Source: Myxococcus fulvus
Lineage (GTDB): Bacteria; Myxococcota; Myxococcia; Myxococcales; Myxococcaceae
DNA: 64,000 nt
Assembly (NCBI RefSeq): GCF_900111765.1
Contig: NZ_FOIB01000001.1
Location: 310,001-374,000 of the forward strand
Direction of reading: 5' to 3'
The stretch's first letter is position 1; each line of letters begins with the position of its first letter. Of this stretch, positions 56,974 to 64,000 are shown one piece after another. The translations under genes and the position numbers were made by a program. The notes under the pieces were generated by a model, which was given only the letters and a program-made list of their open reading frames with translations, did not search any database and had not been told where the DNA came from.

Positions 56974-58791
56974 TCAGTACGACTCCTCGGGGACCTCCAT
57001 GAGGTCCAGCGTGCCGGACTCCACCATGCGCGCGGCGTGGGCGAGGCCCGGGAGCACCTCCGCGCAGTACCAGCGCGCGCTGGCCAGCTTGCCCACGTAG
57101 AAGGCGCGGTCACCGGGGTTGGACTTCATCCGCTCCAGCGCGACGCCCGCGTGACGCACCAGGAGCCAGCCGATGACCACCTCCGCCACGCCCGCCAGCA
57201 CGCGGTTGCCCTGCAGGCCCACGTGGTAGACGGACTCGCCCAGCTTGCCGATCAGCGTGCCGAGCATCAGCTCCAAGTCGCCCAGCGCCTTGCCCAGCGC
57301 GGCGCGCTCCGCCTGGAGCTCCTTGCCGCCCAGCTCCCCCTCGGCCGTCTCGCGCACCTGGCCGAGCAGCGCCTGCAGCGTCGCGCCGCCGTCGCGCGCC
57401 ACCTTGCGCATGAGCAGGTCCAACGCCTGGATGTGAGTGGTGCCCTCGTAGAGCGTGTCGATCTTCTGGTCCCGGATGTACTGCTCCACCGGGTAGTCCG
57501 TCAGGTAGCCGGAGCCGCCGTGCACCTGGAGGCTCAGCGCGAGCAGCTCGTACGCCTTCTCCGAGCAGTAGCCCTTCACCAGCGGCAGCAGCATGTCGTT
57601 GAGCGCGTCCATCTCACCGGCCTCGGTGGCGCGGTGGCCGCCCTTGAGCTCCACGCCGTCCTGCACGGCGGCGGTGTAGAGGCACAGGGCGCGCATGCCC
57701 TCGGCGAACGCCTTCTGGGTCATCAGCATGCGCCGCACGTCCGGGTGTCGGAAGATGGGCACGCGCGGCGCCGTCTTGTCGCGCGCCTGCAGCAGGTCCG
57801 CGCCCTGGAGCCGGTCCTTGGAGAACGCCAGCGCGCGCTGGTAGCCCGCCGACAGCGTGGCCATGGACTTCACGCCCACCGCCATGCGCGCCTGCTCGAT
57901 GATGTAGAACATCTGGCGCATGCCGTCGTGGACCTCGCCCAGCAGCAGGCCGCGCGAGGGCTTGCCGTCGCCGAACGTCAGCTCGCACGTGACGGAGCCC
58001 TTCAGGCCCATCTTCTTCTCGAGCTTGGTGCACACCACGCCGTTGTGCTCACCCAGGCTGCCGTCCTCGTTCACCCAGTACTTGGGGACGACGAACAGCG
58101 ACAGGCCCTTGGTGCCAGGCGGACCGCCCTCCGGACGCGCCAGCACCATGTGGATGACGTTCTCGGACATGTCCGAGTCGCCGTTGGTGATGAAGCGCTT
58201 GACGCCTTCAATCTCCCAGACGTCGCCGCCCACCGGACGCGCCTTGGTGCGCGCGGCGCCCACGTCGCTGCCGGCGTCGGGCTCGGTGAGCACCATGGTG
58301 CCGCTCCAGCGCTTGTCCAGCATGTGCGGCAGGAAGCGCTTCTTCTGCGCGTCCGTGCCCAGCCGGTCGATGATTCGCGCGAGCAGGTTGCCCAGCGTGT
58401 AGAAGGCGAGCGAGGAGTTGGCGCCCACCATCAGCTCGAACGCGGCCCAGCCCAAGGACGGCGGCGCGCCCAAACCGCCCAGGTGCGGCGGCTGCTCCAA
58501 CAGGTGCATGCCCGCGTCGAAGAACGCGTTCATGGACTTCTTCAGCCCCGGGGGCAGCGTCACCACGCCGTTCTCCAGCTTGGGCGGGTTGTGCTCCGCC
58601 TCGTCGAAGGACGGCGCCAGCTCGTTCGTGCACAGTACGGAGAACGTCTGGAGCATCTGCCGGGCGGACGTCTCGTCCAGGTCGCCGAAGGGCGCGCGCC
58701 CCAGCGAGGTTCCGCCGATGTCGAGGAACTCGAAGAGGTTGAACTCGATATCGCGCAGGTTGGGGACGTAGTGATTGGCGGACGACGACAT
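56974..58791 (-). CDS. Acyl-CoA dehydrogenase, large form
   Basis: A 605-aa FAD enzyme of the long acyl-CoA dehydrogenase group with an N-terminal cap and an about 130-residue C-terminal extension, like DmdC-type or AidB-related enzymes. Motifs are MVLTEPDAGSDVGAARTKA, KRFITNGD, LQVHGGSGYLTDYPVEQYIRDQKIDTLYEGTTHIQALDLL. The TLYEGTTHIQA Glu is the likely base. Its substrate is not clear and it is far from the other beta-oxidation genes; it stands alone. Confidence 0.93.
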   Translation of the reverse strand: MSSSANHYVPNLRDIEFNLFEFLDIGGTSLGRAPFGDLDETSARQMLQTFSVLCTNELAPSFDEAEHNPPKLENGVVTLPPGLKKSMNAFFDAGMHLLEQPPHLGGLGAPPSLGWAAFELMVGANSSLAFYTLGNLLARIIDRLGTDAQKKRFLPHMLDKRWSGTMVLTEPDAGSDVGAARTKARPVGGDVWEIEGVKRFITNGDSDMSENVIHMVLARPEGGPPGTKGLSLFVVPKYWVNEDGSLGEHNGVVCTKLEKKMGLKGSVTCELTFGDGKPSRGLLLGEVHDGMRQMFYIIEQARMAVGVKSMATLSAGYQRALAFSKDRLQGADLLQARDKTAPRVPIFRHPDVRRMLMTQKAFAEGMRALCLYTAAVQDGVELKGGHRATEAGEMDALNDMLLPLVKGYCSEKAYELLALSLQVHGGSGYLTDYPVEQYIRDQKIDTLYEGTTHIQALDLLMRKVARDGGATLQALLGQVRETAEGELGGKELQAERAALGKALGDLELMLGTLIGKLGESVYHVGLQGNRVLAGVAEVVIGWLLVRHAGVALERMKSNPGDRAFYVGKLASARWYCAEVLPGLAHAARMVESGTLDLMEVPEESY

Positions 58792-58904
58792 CTCAAGCTC
58801 CTCACGAGGACGAAAGGCCCACGAGGGTAGCCGAGATTGATTTTCGAGTCAGCCGAAGGCGCCCGCACCGCACGCATGGTGCATGACGCACGGAGCCGTG
58901 ATGC

Positions 58905-58944
58905 ACGAAGGGCCCCCGGGGAACCGGCCCCAGAGGCCCTTCGT
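58905..58944 (-). terminator. Terminator after the SPFH gene
   Basis: A 10-bp perfect stem ACGAAGGGCC (58905-58914) with GGCCCTTCGT (58935-58944), 24 bases downstream of the leftward SPFH stop at 58969. Confidence 0.6.
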
Positions 58945-58968
58945 CACGACAATGCTACGTGCGCGTGC

Positions 58969-60093
58969 TCAGCCCTTGAGCTGGAGCGACGGCACGGCGC
59001 CCTCGCCGAGGACCAGGTGGACCTGGCCCACCTTGGCGGCGAGGTCCTTGTAGGCCTCGAGCTCCTTGAGGCGCACGAGCAGCGGGTTCTCGGCGAGCAC
59101 CTTGGCCGTCTGGGCGAGCGAGCGCGTGGCGGCGGTCTCCTCGCGGCGGGTGATGACGTTGGCCTCGGCCTCCTTCTGGGCCTGGATGACGCGGTTGAGC
59201 AGCTCCTTCATCTCACCGGGCAGCACGACGTCCTTGATGCCGAAGCGCAACAGCTCCAGGCCCACCGACTCGGCGCGCTCCTTCACCTGGGCGAAGAGGC
59301 CGTCGGCCAGGGCCTCGCGGGAGGCGAGCAGCTCGTCGAGCGTGCGGGTGGCCACGGCCTCGCGGGCGGCCAGCTGCATGGCGAGGTAGAGGATGTCATC
59401 CGGCGCGCGGGCGACGACGGCGAGCCGGCGTGCGTCCGCGACGCGGAAGGCGGTGGACAGGTTGAGGCGCAGCGTGACGCGGTCCTGCGTCATGACCTCC
59501 TGGCCGGTGACGTGGAGCAGCCGCTCGCGCAGGTCGATGACGGCCAGCTGCACCTTGTGGGCGACGGTCCACGCGGCGTGGCGGCCCGCGGGCAGGACAG
59601 CGTCGAGCGTGCCGTCCACGTAGCGCAGCGTCACCGAGCCCTCCGTGGCCGTGGCCTCCACGTAGTCGCTGGCGGGGACGATGGCGCGTACGTCGTCGCG
59701 CAGGGGCGTGGTGGAGACACCGGTGGTGTCCACGCGCTCCACGCGCACGGTGGGCGTGGGCGGCGTCAGGGCGCGAGCGGGGACGTGCTCCACGGTCCAC
59801 ACCTGGTGCTGGCCGCGGCCGAGCCACTTCAGGGGGCGGCCCCGGTGGTAGAGGATGGCGCGCTCGTCGGCGCCCAGGTCGACGACCTGCAGGTCCGAGG
59901 GCGGCACGAGCGCGAGCAGCTCCGCGTCCAGGTTGGCCAGGGGCAGGCCCGTGGCGACGCGGACGACGCGCACGTTGCGGAAGGGGTAGGTGAGCCGGTA
60001 GCGGCCCGGCACGAGGTAGCGCGTCGGCACCTCGTCCACGAGGACGAACGCCCGCTCGTGCTGCACGACATCCACACGCATGAAGAAGCTCAT
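58969..60093 (-). CDS. SPFH-domain (slipin/stomatin-like) protein
   Basis: A 374-aa protein. The centre is an SPFH/band-7 domain (VIDLRERLLHVTGQEVMTQDRVTLRLNLSTAFRVADAR, then LAAREAVATRTLDELLASREALADGLFAQVKERAESVGLELLRFGIKDVVLPGEM) followed by a helical stretch (VIQAQKEAEANVITRREETAATRSLAQTAKV). Such proteins form membrane-associated cages and gather partners in microdomains. Unlike usual slipins, no clear N-terminal membrane helix is seen; instead about 120 residues precede the domain. The 332 bases upstream (60094-60425) hold no gene that I can see. Confidence 0.9.
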   Translation of the reverse strand: MSFFMRVDVVQHERAFVLVDEVPTRYLVPGRYRLTYPFRNVRVVRVATGLPLANLDAELLALVPPSDLQVVDLGADERAILYHRGRPLKWLGRGQHQVWTVEHVPARALTPPTPTVRVERVDTTGVSTTPLRDDVRAIVPASDYVEATATEGSVTLRYVDGTLDAVLPAGRHAAWTVAHKVQLAVIDLRERLLHVTGQEVMTQDRVTLRLNLSTAFRVADARRLAVVARAPDDILYLAMQLAAREAVATRTLDELLASREALADGLFAQVKERAESVGLELLRFGIKDVVLPGEMKELLNRVIQAQKEAEANVITRREETAATRSLAQTAKVLAENPLLVRLKELEAYKDLAAKVGQVHLVLGEGAVPSLQLKG

Positions 60094-60425
60094 CGCGCAC
60101 CTCCTTTCCCCGGCAAGGGGAGTGTTCGAGACCGGGACGCGAGGTGGCGCGAGAGGCGCGCGTCCCGGGGACTGCGAGAAAAGTGAAGGCCCCAGCCTTC
60201 GCGGGTGGAGAGCGCCGACTGCGTGCCCGGACCCCATCGACGCATCCCGCGCTCGCGGGCCGGACCGGGCGCGGACGACGACAGACATTCCGCTGACGGC
60301 GCGGAAGGGGACTGTCGTCCTGGCGGACGGCGTGGCTTCGCGGTGGGGGAAGGTTGGGAGGGGTGGGCCAGCGCTTCTACCGGCTCGGGATGGAGCCTTC
60401 TGGCGGAACCGATTTTTCAGATCGG

Positions 60426-60497
60426 GTCAGAACGAAGGATTCGAACCTTCTCCTCAAGATCCAATGTCTTGTGCTCTACCAGGTGAGCTAGTTCTGA
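60426..60497 (-). tRNA. tRNA-Gln(TTG)-like, A33, C73
   Basis: Minus-strand fold: acceptor TCAGAAC/GTTCTGA, D arm GCTCACCTGGTAGAGC, anticodon stem CAAGA/TCTTG and T arm GAAGG/CCTTC. The loop is CATTGGA, so anticodon TTG would read CAA (Gln). Position 33 is A and the discriminator is C, both odd for a Gln tRNA. The D arm and length are regular. Isotype is uncertain; it could be a divergent or inactive tRNA. Confidence 0.5.
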
Positions 60498-60790
60498 GCA
60501 GTCCCTGGAAGGGGTTGCTCGCTTTGGCTTTCGCGGCGGCCGGCCGGACGCCCCGATGTGAGGGAGTCACCGCGGACGATGGACCCGGGGGACACCCTGT
60601 CCGGGACACGAGCGCAGAGCACCCACGTCCGGATTCGGGAGCCCGGGGACAGCCCCGTGACACCTCTGGAATGCGTCGGGGGCGAGGGACGCGGGCGCGG
60701 CGTCGGGGCTGACAGCGGAAGATGCGAGGAGCGCACGGGCTCGGGCCGCCCGCGTCGTGATGGGCCACCCGAGCCACGCGGCGCTTCGAC

Positions 60791-61108
60791 TCAGTACGCG
60801 ATGAAGCTGGCGAACTCACCCGCCGCGAAGGTGCGCAGGGTGCCCAGGCCCACGGCCTGGCCGGTGCAGTCCGCGGTGCGGTACGCGAGGACCTGCTGGA
60901 CGTTGCTCCAGCCCACGAGCGAGTCCGCCTCGGCGGGGAACGCCGTGCAGGTGCCGTCCGGCTGCGCCACGTTCAGGACCGGCTGGGTGAACGTCCTGGC
61001 GTAGAACGTGAGCCCTGTCTGCCCGTCGTCGGACGAGGCCTGCGCCACGCCAGCGGTGAAGGCGGCTCCCATGAGCGCCACGGTGGTGAGGACGAGCTGC
61101 GAACGCAT
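60791..61108 (-). CDS. Small secreted protein
   Basis: A 105-aa protein with a signal peptide (MRSQLVLTTVALMGAAFTAGVAQA). The mature chain of about 80 residues has two Cys (DGTCTAFP, TADCTGQ) and short beta-like segments (GLTFYARTFTQPVLNV, VLAYRTADC), which resembles small secreted beta-sandwich proteins. No family recognised. The start was chosen for the signal peptide. Confidence 0.75.
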   Translation of the reverse strand: MRSQLVLTTVALMGAAFTAGVAQASSDDGQTGLTFYARTFTQPVLNVAQPDGTCTAFPAEADSLVGWSNVQQVLAYRTADCTGQAVGLGTLRTFAAGEFASFIAY

Positions 61109-61196
61109 AGCGGCATCTCCTGTAAAACGAGGAAATTCGCTGTGCATCCTGAACCCGTCGGATGGGAGGGTCAATCGAGGGTGAGGCCGGCCTGCT

Positions 61197-61604
61197 TCAG
61201 CTCATCTTCTCCAGCAGGGCCCGCAGCTCCGCCTGCTGGGCGGCGGTCAGCCGTCCGAGCTTCGTGCCGAACGCCTCCGAGAGCAGCGTCGTCCCCTGCT
61301 GCATGACCTTGCGGCCGGCCGAGGTGAGCTGCAGCCGGTGACGCCGCAGGTCCGCGGTATCAATTTCACGGCGCAGGAAGCCCGCGGCCTCGAGCCGCTT
61401 CACATAGAGCGTCACCGAGGGCTTGGGGATGCACAGGGACGCCGCCAGCTCGGCCGGGTAGGGGTGCTCGTCCACCTCCGCCAGCACGAACAGCTCCTTC
61501 GTCTCCACGCCCAACGCCGCGATGTCGGAGGCGACACTGGCTATCACCGACATCAACAGCCGGTGGTTCAACGACCAGATTCTCGCCGGGTCGATTTTCG
61601 ACAT
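61197..61604 (-). CDS. MarR-family transcriptional regulator
   Basis: A 135-aa winged helix-turn-helix protein: AELAASLCIPKPSVTLYVKRLEAAGFLRREIDTADLRRHRLQLTSAGRKV is the MarR DNA-binding core with the D-R-R wing. It is divergent from an aldo/keto reductase with a 92-base gap that contains an inverted repeat, so it probably represses that gene and itself. It has a single Cys (Cys in SLCIPKP) at the start of the recognition region, possibly redox-sensitive. Confidence 0.9.
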   Translation of the reverse strand: MSKIDPARIWSLNHRLLMSVIASVASDIAALGVETKELFVLAEVDEHPYPAELAASLCIPKPSVTLYVKRLEAAGFLRREIDTADLRRHRLQLTSAGRKVMQQGTTLLSEAFGTKLGRLTAAQQAELRALLEKMS

Positions 61605-61624
61605 GGCTCCTTGCGCGGAAATTG

Positions 61625-61654
61625 GTTCAACATTAACCCAGTTCCAGATTGAAC
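61625..61654. promoter_or_regulatory. Candidate MarR operator
   Basis: GTTCAA (61625-61630) and TTGAAC (61649-61654) are inverted halves in an AT-rich gap between the divergent MarR and aldo/keto reductase genes. They are about 43 bases before the reductase ATG. Binding is inferred from position. Confidence 0.45.
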
Positions 61655-61696
61655 TAAATCGCCGTCCCCACAATGTAGCACTCCTCTGGAGCCCAC

Positions 61697-62782
61697 ATGC
61701 CTCTCAACCACTACGTGACGCTGGGCCGCTCGGGCCTGCGCGTGAGCCCGCTGTGCCTTGGTGCCATGACGTTCGGTGAAGACCTCGGCTGGGGGTCCAG
61801 CGTGGAGGAGTCCCAGCAAATCATCGACCGCTACATCGAGCTCGGCGGCAACTTCATCGACACGGCCAACTTCTACACGAAGAGCCACTCCGAGAAGATT
61901 CTCGGCGACCACGTCGGCCGCCATCCCTCCCGGCGGGACCGGCTGGTCCTCGCGACGAAGTTCAGCGGGAATCTGTACCCGGGGGACCCGAACGGCGGCG
62001 GCTCGGGCCGCAAGTCCATCATCGCGGCCGCCGAGAACTCGCTGCGCCGCCTGCAGACCGACTACATCGACCTCTACTGGCTTCACAACTGGGACATCCA
62101 CACGCCGATTGAAGAGACCATGGCCGCGCTCGAGGACCTGGTGCGCGCCGGCAAGGTCCGCTACCTCGGCGTCTCCGACACGCCCGCGTGGAAGATCGCC
62201 CAGGCCAACGTGATGGCCCACTTCCGTGGGTGGTCCTCGTTCATCGGACTGCAAATCGAATACTCCCTGCTCGAGCGCAGCGTGGAGCAGGAGCTGGTGC
62301 CCATGGCGCTGGAGCTCGGGCTCGGTATCACCCCGTGGTCCCCGCTCAAGAGCGGCGCGCTCAGCGGCAAGTACACCCGCGCGAACGCCGGTCAGCAGAA
62401 GGGTGACCGCGGCGCCTTCGTGGAGTCGTACCTGAACGAGAAGACCTACGCCCTCGTCGACGCGCTCGGCGTCATCGCCAAGGAGCAGGGGAGCACCATC
62501 GCGCGGGTCGCGCTCGCCTGGGTGCAGGCGCAGCCGGGCGTGAGCTCGACCATCATCGGCGCCCGGCGCTTGTCTCAGCTCGAGGACAACGTGGGCGCCC
62601 TCGAGGTGAAGCTGAGCGCCGAGCAGCTTGGCCGGCTCGACGCGCTCAGCAAGCCGACCTTCGGGTTCCCCCAGAGCATGCAGCCCATCTTCCCCGCCAT
62701 CCACAACGGCGGCACGACGGTGAACGGCGTCTTCATGGAGCCGTCCCCGTTCGGTGTCGTGAAGGGCGAGAAGCCCTACTGA
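61697..62782 (+). CDS. Aldo/keto reductase
   Basis: A 361-aa NADPH-dependent aldo/keto reductase: GLRVSPLCLGAMTFG, GGNFIDTANFYTKSHSEKIL (catalytic Asp and Tyr), LATKFSGN (Lys), YIDLYWLHNWD (His), and GARRLSQLEDNVGAL near the end for cofactor binding. It reduces or oxidises sugars, aldehydes or xenobiotics; relatives often appear next to MarR/TetR regulators that sense toxic carbonyls. The last 7 bases overlap the convergent lipoprotein gene. Confidence 0.93.
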   Translation: MPLNHYVTLGRSGLRVSPLCLGAMTFGEDLGWGSSVEESQQIIDRYIELGGNFIDTANFYTKSHSEKILGDHVGRHPSRRDRLVLATKFSGNLYPGDPNGGGSGRKSIIAAAENSLRRLQTDYIDLYWLHNWDIHTPIEETMAALEDLVRAGKVRYLGVSDTPAWKIAQANVMAHFRGWSSFIGLQIEYSLLERSVEQELVPMALELGLGITPWSPLKSGALSGKYTRANAGQQKGDRGAFVESYLNEKTYALVDALGVIAKEQGSTIARVALAWVQAQPGVSSTIIGARRLSQLEDNVGALEVKLSAEQLGRLDALSKPTFGFPQSMQPIFPAIHNGGTTVNGVFMEPSPFGVVKGEKPY

Positions 62783-63738
62783 GGCTGGAGCCTGGGCAAG
62801 AGCGGCAGGGGCACCGAGGCCGTCGTCTGGGATTGCGCCGGAGGCACGAGCGTGGGCTCGGCCTCGGGCGGCTCGGCGGGCGTCATCGGCTGACAGCTCG
62901 CCGGCTCCCGTGCTGCTTCCGCATCGCTCGACGTCGTGGTCCGCGAGGCCCCGCGCTTCGCGGGCAGTGAGCACATGGATGACGCGGGCGTCGCCACCGT
63001 GGGCCGGGCCACGCGGGGCGGCGTCGCGTCACCGCGCGAGCGCGAGTCGCCTCGTGACTGCGAGTCGCTGCGCGTGTCCGACCTGCCTTCACTCGTCGAC
63101 GAGGAGGTGGCCGTCGCCACCGCGGACGGAGTCGGGCGCTTCGCCGCCTCTCCGAGCGCCGTCGCCAGTCGTCCGTTGCTCTCGTGCATCTGGTCCCGTG
63201 CGCGGTCCAGGCTCGCCTGCGAGTGCGCGCGCTGCTGGTCCATGCTGTCCTGGAGCCGCTCGCGCTCCTTCAGCAGCTCCGCCTGGGCGGCATCGCGCTG
63301 GGCATCCAGCTTCGCCCGGTACTGCTCCCGCTCCTGCTCCTGGTTGGCGCGCAGGCTGTCGCGCTCCTTGGAGACGTCGCTGAGCTGCGCCTCCAGCGCG
63401 CCCTTCTCCGCGGAGAGCATCCGCTCCGTGGTCACCATGCACGCCTCGAGCACCTTCTCGTCCGGCTCGCGCACGGGCAGGGGCTCACCCCGGTTCCACG
63501 CCACCATGGCGCTGCTCTGCCAGCGGTAGTCCGCGTGCATCACGCACTCCTGCACCAGTCGCGTGAGTCGGTCCGCGGACCACTCCGGCTTCGGCCGGGA
63601 GCACGGGCCCACCTCCTCCCTGAACGTGGAGGGGAAGGTGCGGGTCTGCTTCACCCAGCAACCGTCCCGCTGCTCCACCTTCACCGATGCGCACCCGCTC
63701 GCCGCCAGCACGAGCACCAACGCCGCCACTCGCCTCAT
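62776..63738 (-). CDS. Coiled-coil lipoprotein
   Basis: A 320-aa exported protein. MRRVAALVLVLAASGCAS is a lipoprotein signal with the modified Cys at SGC. Residues about 95-200 are an almost continuous coiled coil (LEAQLSDVSKERDSLRANQEQEREQYRAKLDAQRDAAQAELLKERERLQDSMDQQ), and the C-terminal third is Ser/Arg/Pro-rich, probably unstructured. A cell-envelope structural or spacer role is plausible; no family recognised. Confidence 0.8.
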   Translation of the reverse strand: MRRVAALVLVLAASGCASVKVEQRDGCWVKQTRTFPSTFREEVGPCSRPKPEWSADRLTRLVQECVMHADYRWQSSAMVAWNRGEPLPVREPDEKVLEACMVTTERMLSAEKGALEAQLSDVSKERDSLRANQEQEREQYRAKLDAQRDAAQAELLKERERLQDSMDQQRAHSQASLDRARDQMHESNGRLATALGEAAKRPTPSAVATATSSSTSEGRSDTRSDSQSRGDSRSRGDATPPRVARPTVATPASSMCSLPAKRGASRTTTSSDAEAAREPASCQPMTPAEPPEAEPTLVPPAQSQTTASVPLPLLPRLQPQ

Positions 63739-64000
63739 GACGCCCCTCCTCCGTCCCAACCCGCCGGCCCAGGCTCCGCGCTTCGCCCCGGGTGCACGGT
63801 AGGAACGCCACCAACACCTGCCCATTCGGCGCAGCCCTCACGCACCGGACGCATGTTGTGGAGCGAACGCCTGAAGGCAGACAGCCGAGCTCGCGATGAC
63901 CCATCCCCGTGTGCTGCCCAACGCTCCCGCGTGAATCCGAGGGCGGGCAGCCGGGCGAGGGCCCTGTGTCTTGCTCGTACACACCCGTCCCGAACTCTCG
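63739..64000. other. Right end, no gene seen
   Basis: The last 262 bases lie upstream of the coiled-coil lipoprotein gene and hold its promoter region. I see no convincing reading frame, hairpin or RNA gene in them. Confidence 0.5.

Noticed and set aside
57037-58830. 597-codon plus-strand frame opposite the large acyl-CoA dehydrogenase
   Set aside because: The minus strand carries an unmistakable enzyme; this frame is Arg/His/Leu-rich shadow.

Overview
This window comes from a high-GC (about 70%) myxobacterium, most likely Myxococcus or a near relative. The evidence is a MYXO-CTERM-type C-terminal tail, a Ser/Thr kinase with the HRDLSPxN catalytic loop common in myxobacteria, several secreted Cys-rich or coiled-coil lipoproteins, and very strong use of G- or C-ending codons. 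It carries about 52 protein genes and 13 tRNA genes. There is no rRNA, no CRISPR array, and no recognisable insertion sequence or phage.

Layout. 0.1-2.8 kb: two tRNA clusters (8 and 3 tRNAs) around a VOC protein, an AraC-type regulator and a possible 50-aa protein. 2.8-20.7 kb: an alpha/beta hydrolase, then a large catabolic locus. One arm has an acyl-CoA dehydrogenase and an IclR regulator. A divergent arm has paaF/paaH/paaJ-like beta-oxidation genes plus aldehyde and alcohol dehydrogenases. A third arm has a Liv-type ABC importer with an acyl-CoA ligase inside the operon and an outer-membrane protein at its end. The same palindrome, TTTCGC-N3-GCGAAA, lies in front of both the beta-oxidation arm and the importer arm, so one regulator probably controls the whole pathway. 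20.7-30.3 kb: rraA, hemL, a repeat-rich Ser/Thr kinase that overlaps hemL, a streptothricin-acetyltransferase-like gene, an outer-membrane protein with a sensor histidine kinase, and a PEBP protein. 30.6-34.5 kb: the Fo half of ATP synthase (atpZ, atpI-like, atpB, atpE, atpF) without F1 genes, then ychF. 35.1-36.6 kb: a block of lower GC with two unrecognised genes, joined to a citrate synthase with an N-terminal helix-turn-helix. 38-42.4 kb: methyltransferase, cupin, an unknown protein and a large glycine-rich surface protein. 42.4-45 kb: a tandem pair of Gln-type tRNAs, one with an 8-nt anticodon loop, then an unknown 473-aa protein, an AIM24-type protein and a secreted protein. 45.5-56.9 kb: Coa1-like protein, metallophosphoesterase, sirtuin, DUF4419 protein, receiver-like protein, DUF4157 metallopeptidase-like protein, ATP-grasp protein, YiaA-like protein, LysR regulator, LysM cysteine peptidase, TIGR00300 enzyme and a Cys-rich lipoprotein. 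57-64 kb: a large acyl-CoA dehydrogenase, an SPFH protein, one unusual tRNA, a small secreted protein, a MarR/aldo-keto reductase pair and a coiled-coil lipoprotein.

The two most interesting signals are the IclR-type regulon, which reads as import, CoA activation and beta-oxidation of a carboxylic (perhaps dicarboxylic or omega-hydroxy) acid without any ring-opening genes, and the tRNA genes. Of the 13 tRNAs, 12 have anticodons reading G- or C-ending codons, and several break normal rules (no U33, an 8-nt anticodon loop, Arg anticodon GCG, a Leu anticodon on a short-variable-arm body). All functional calls come from reading the sequence; no database or structure search was run.
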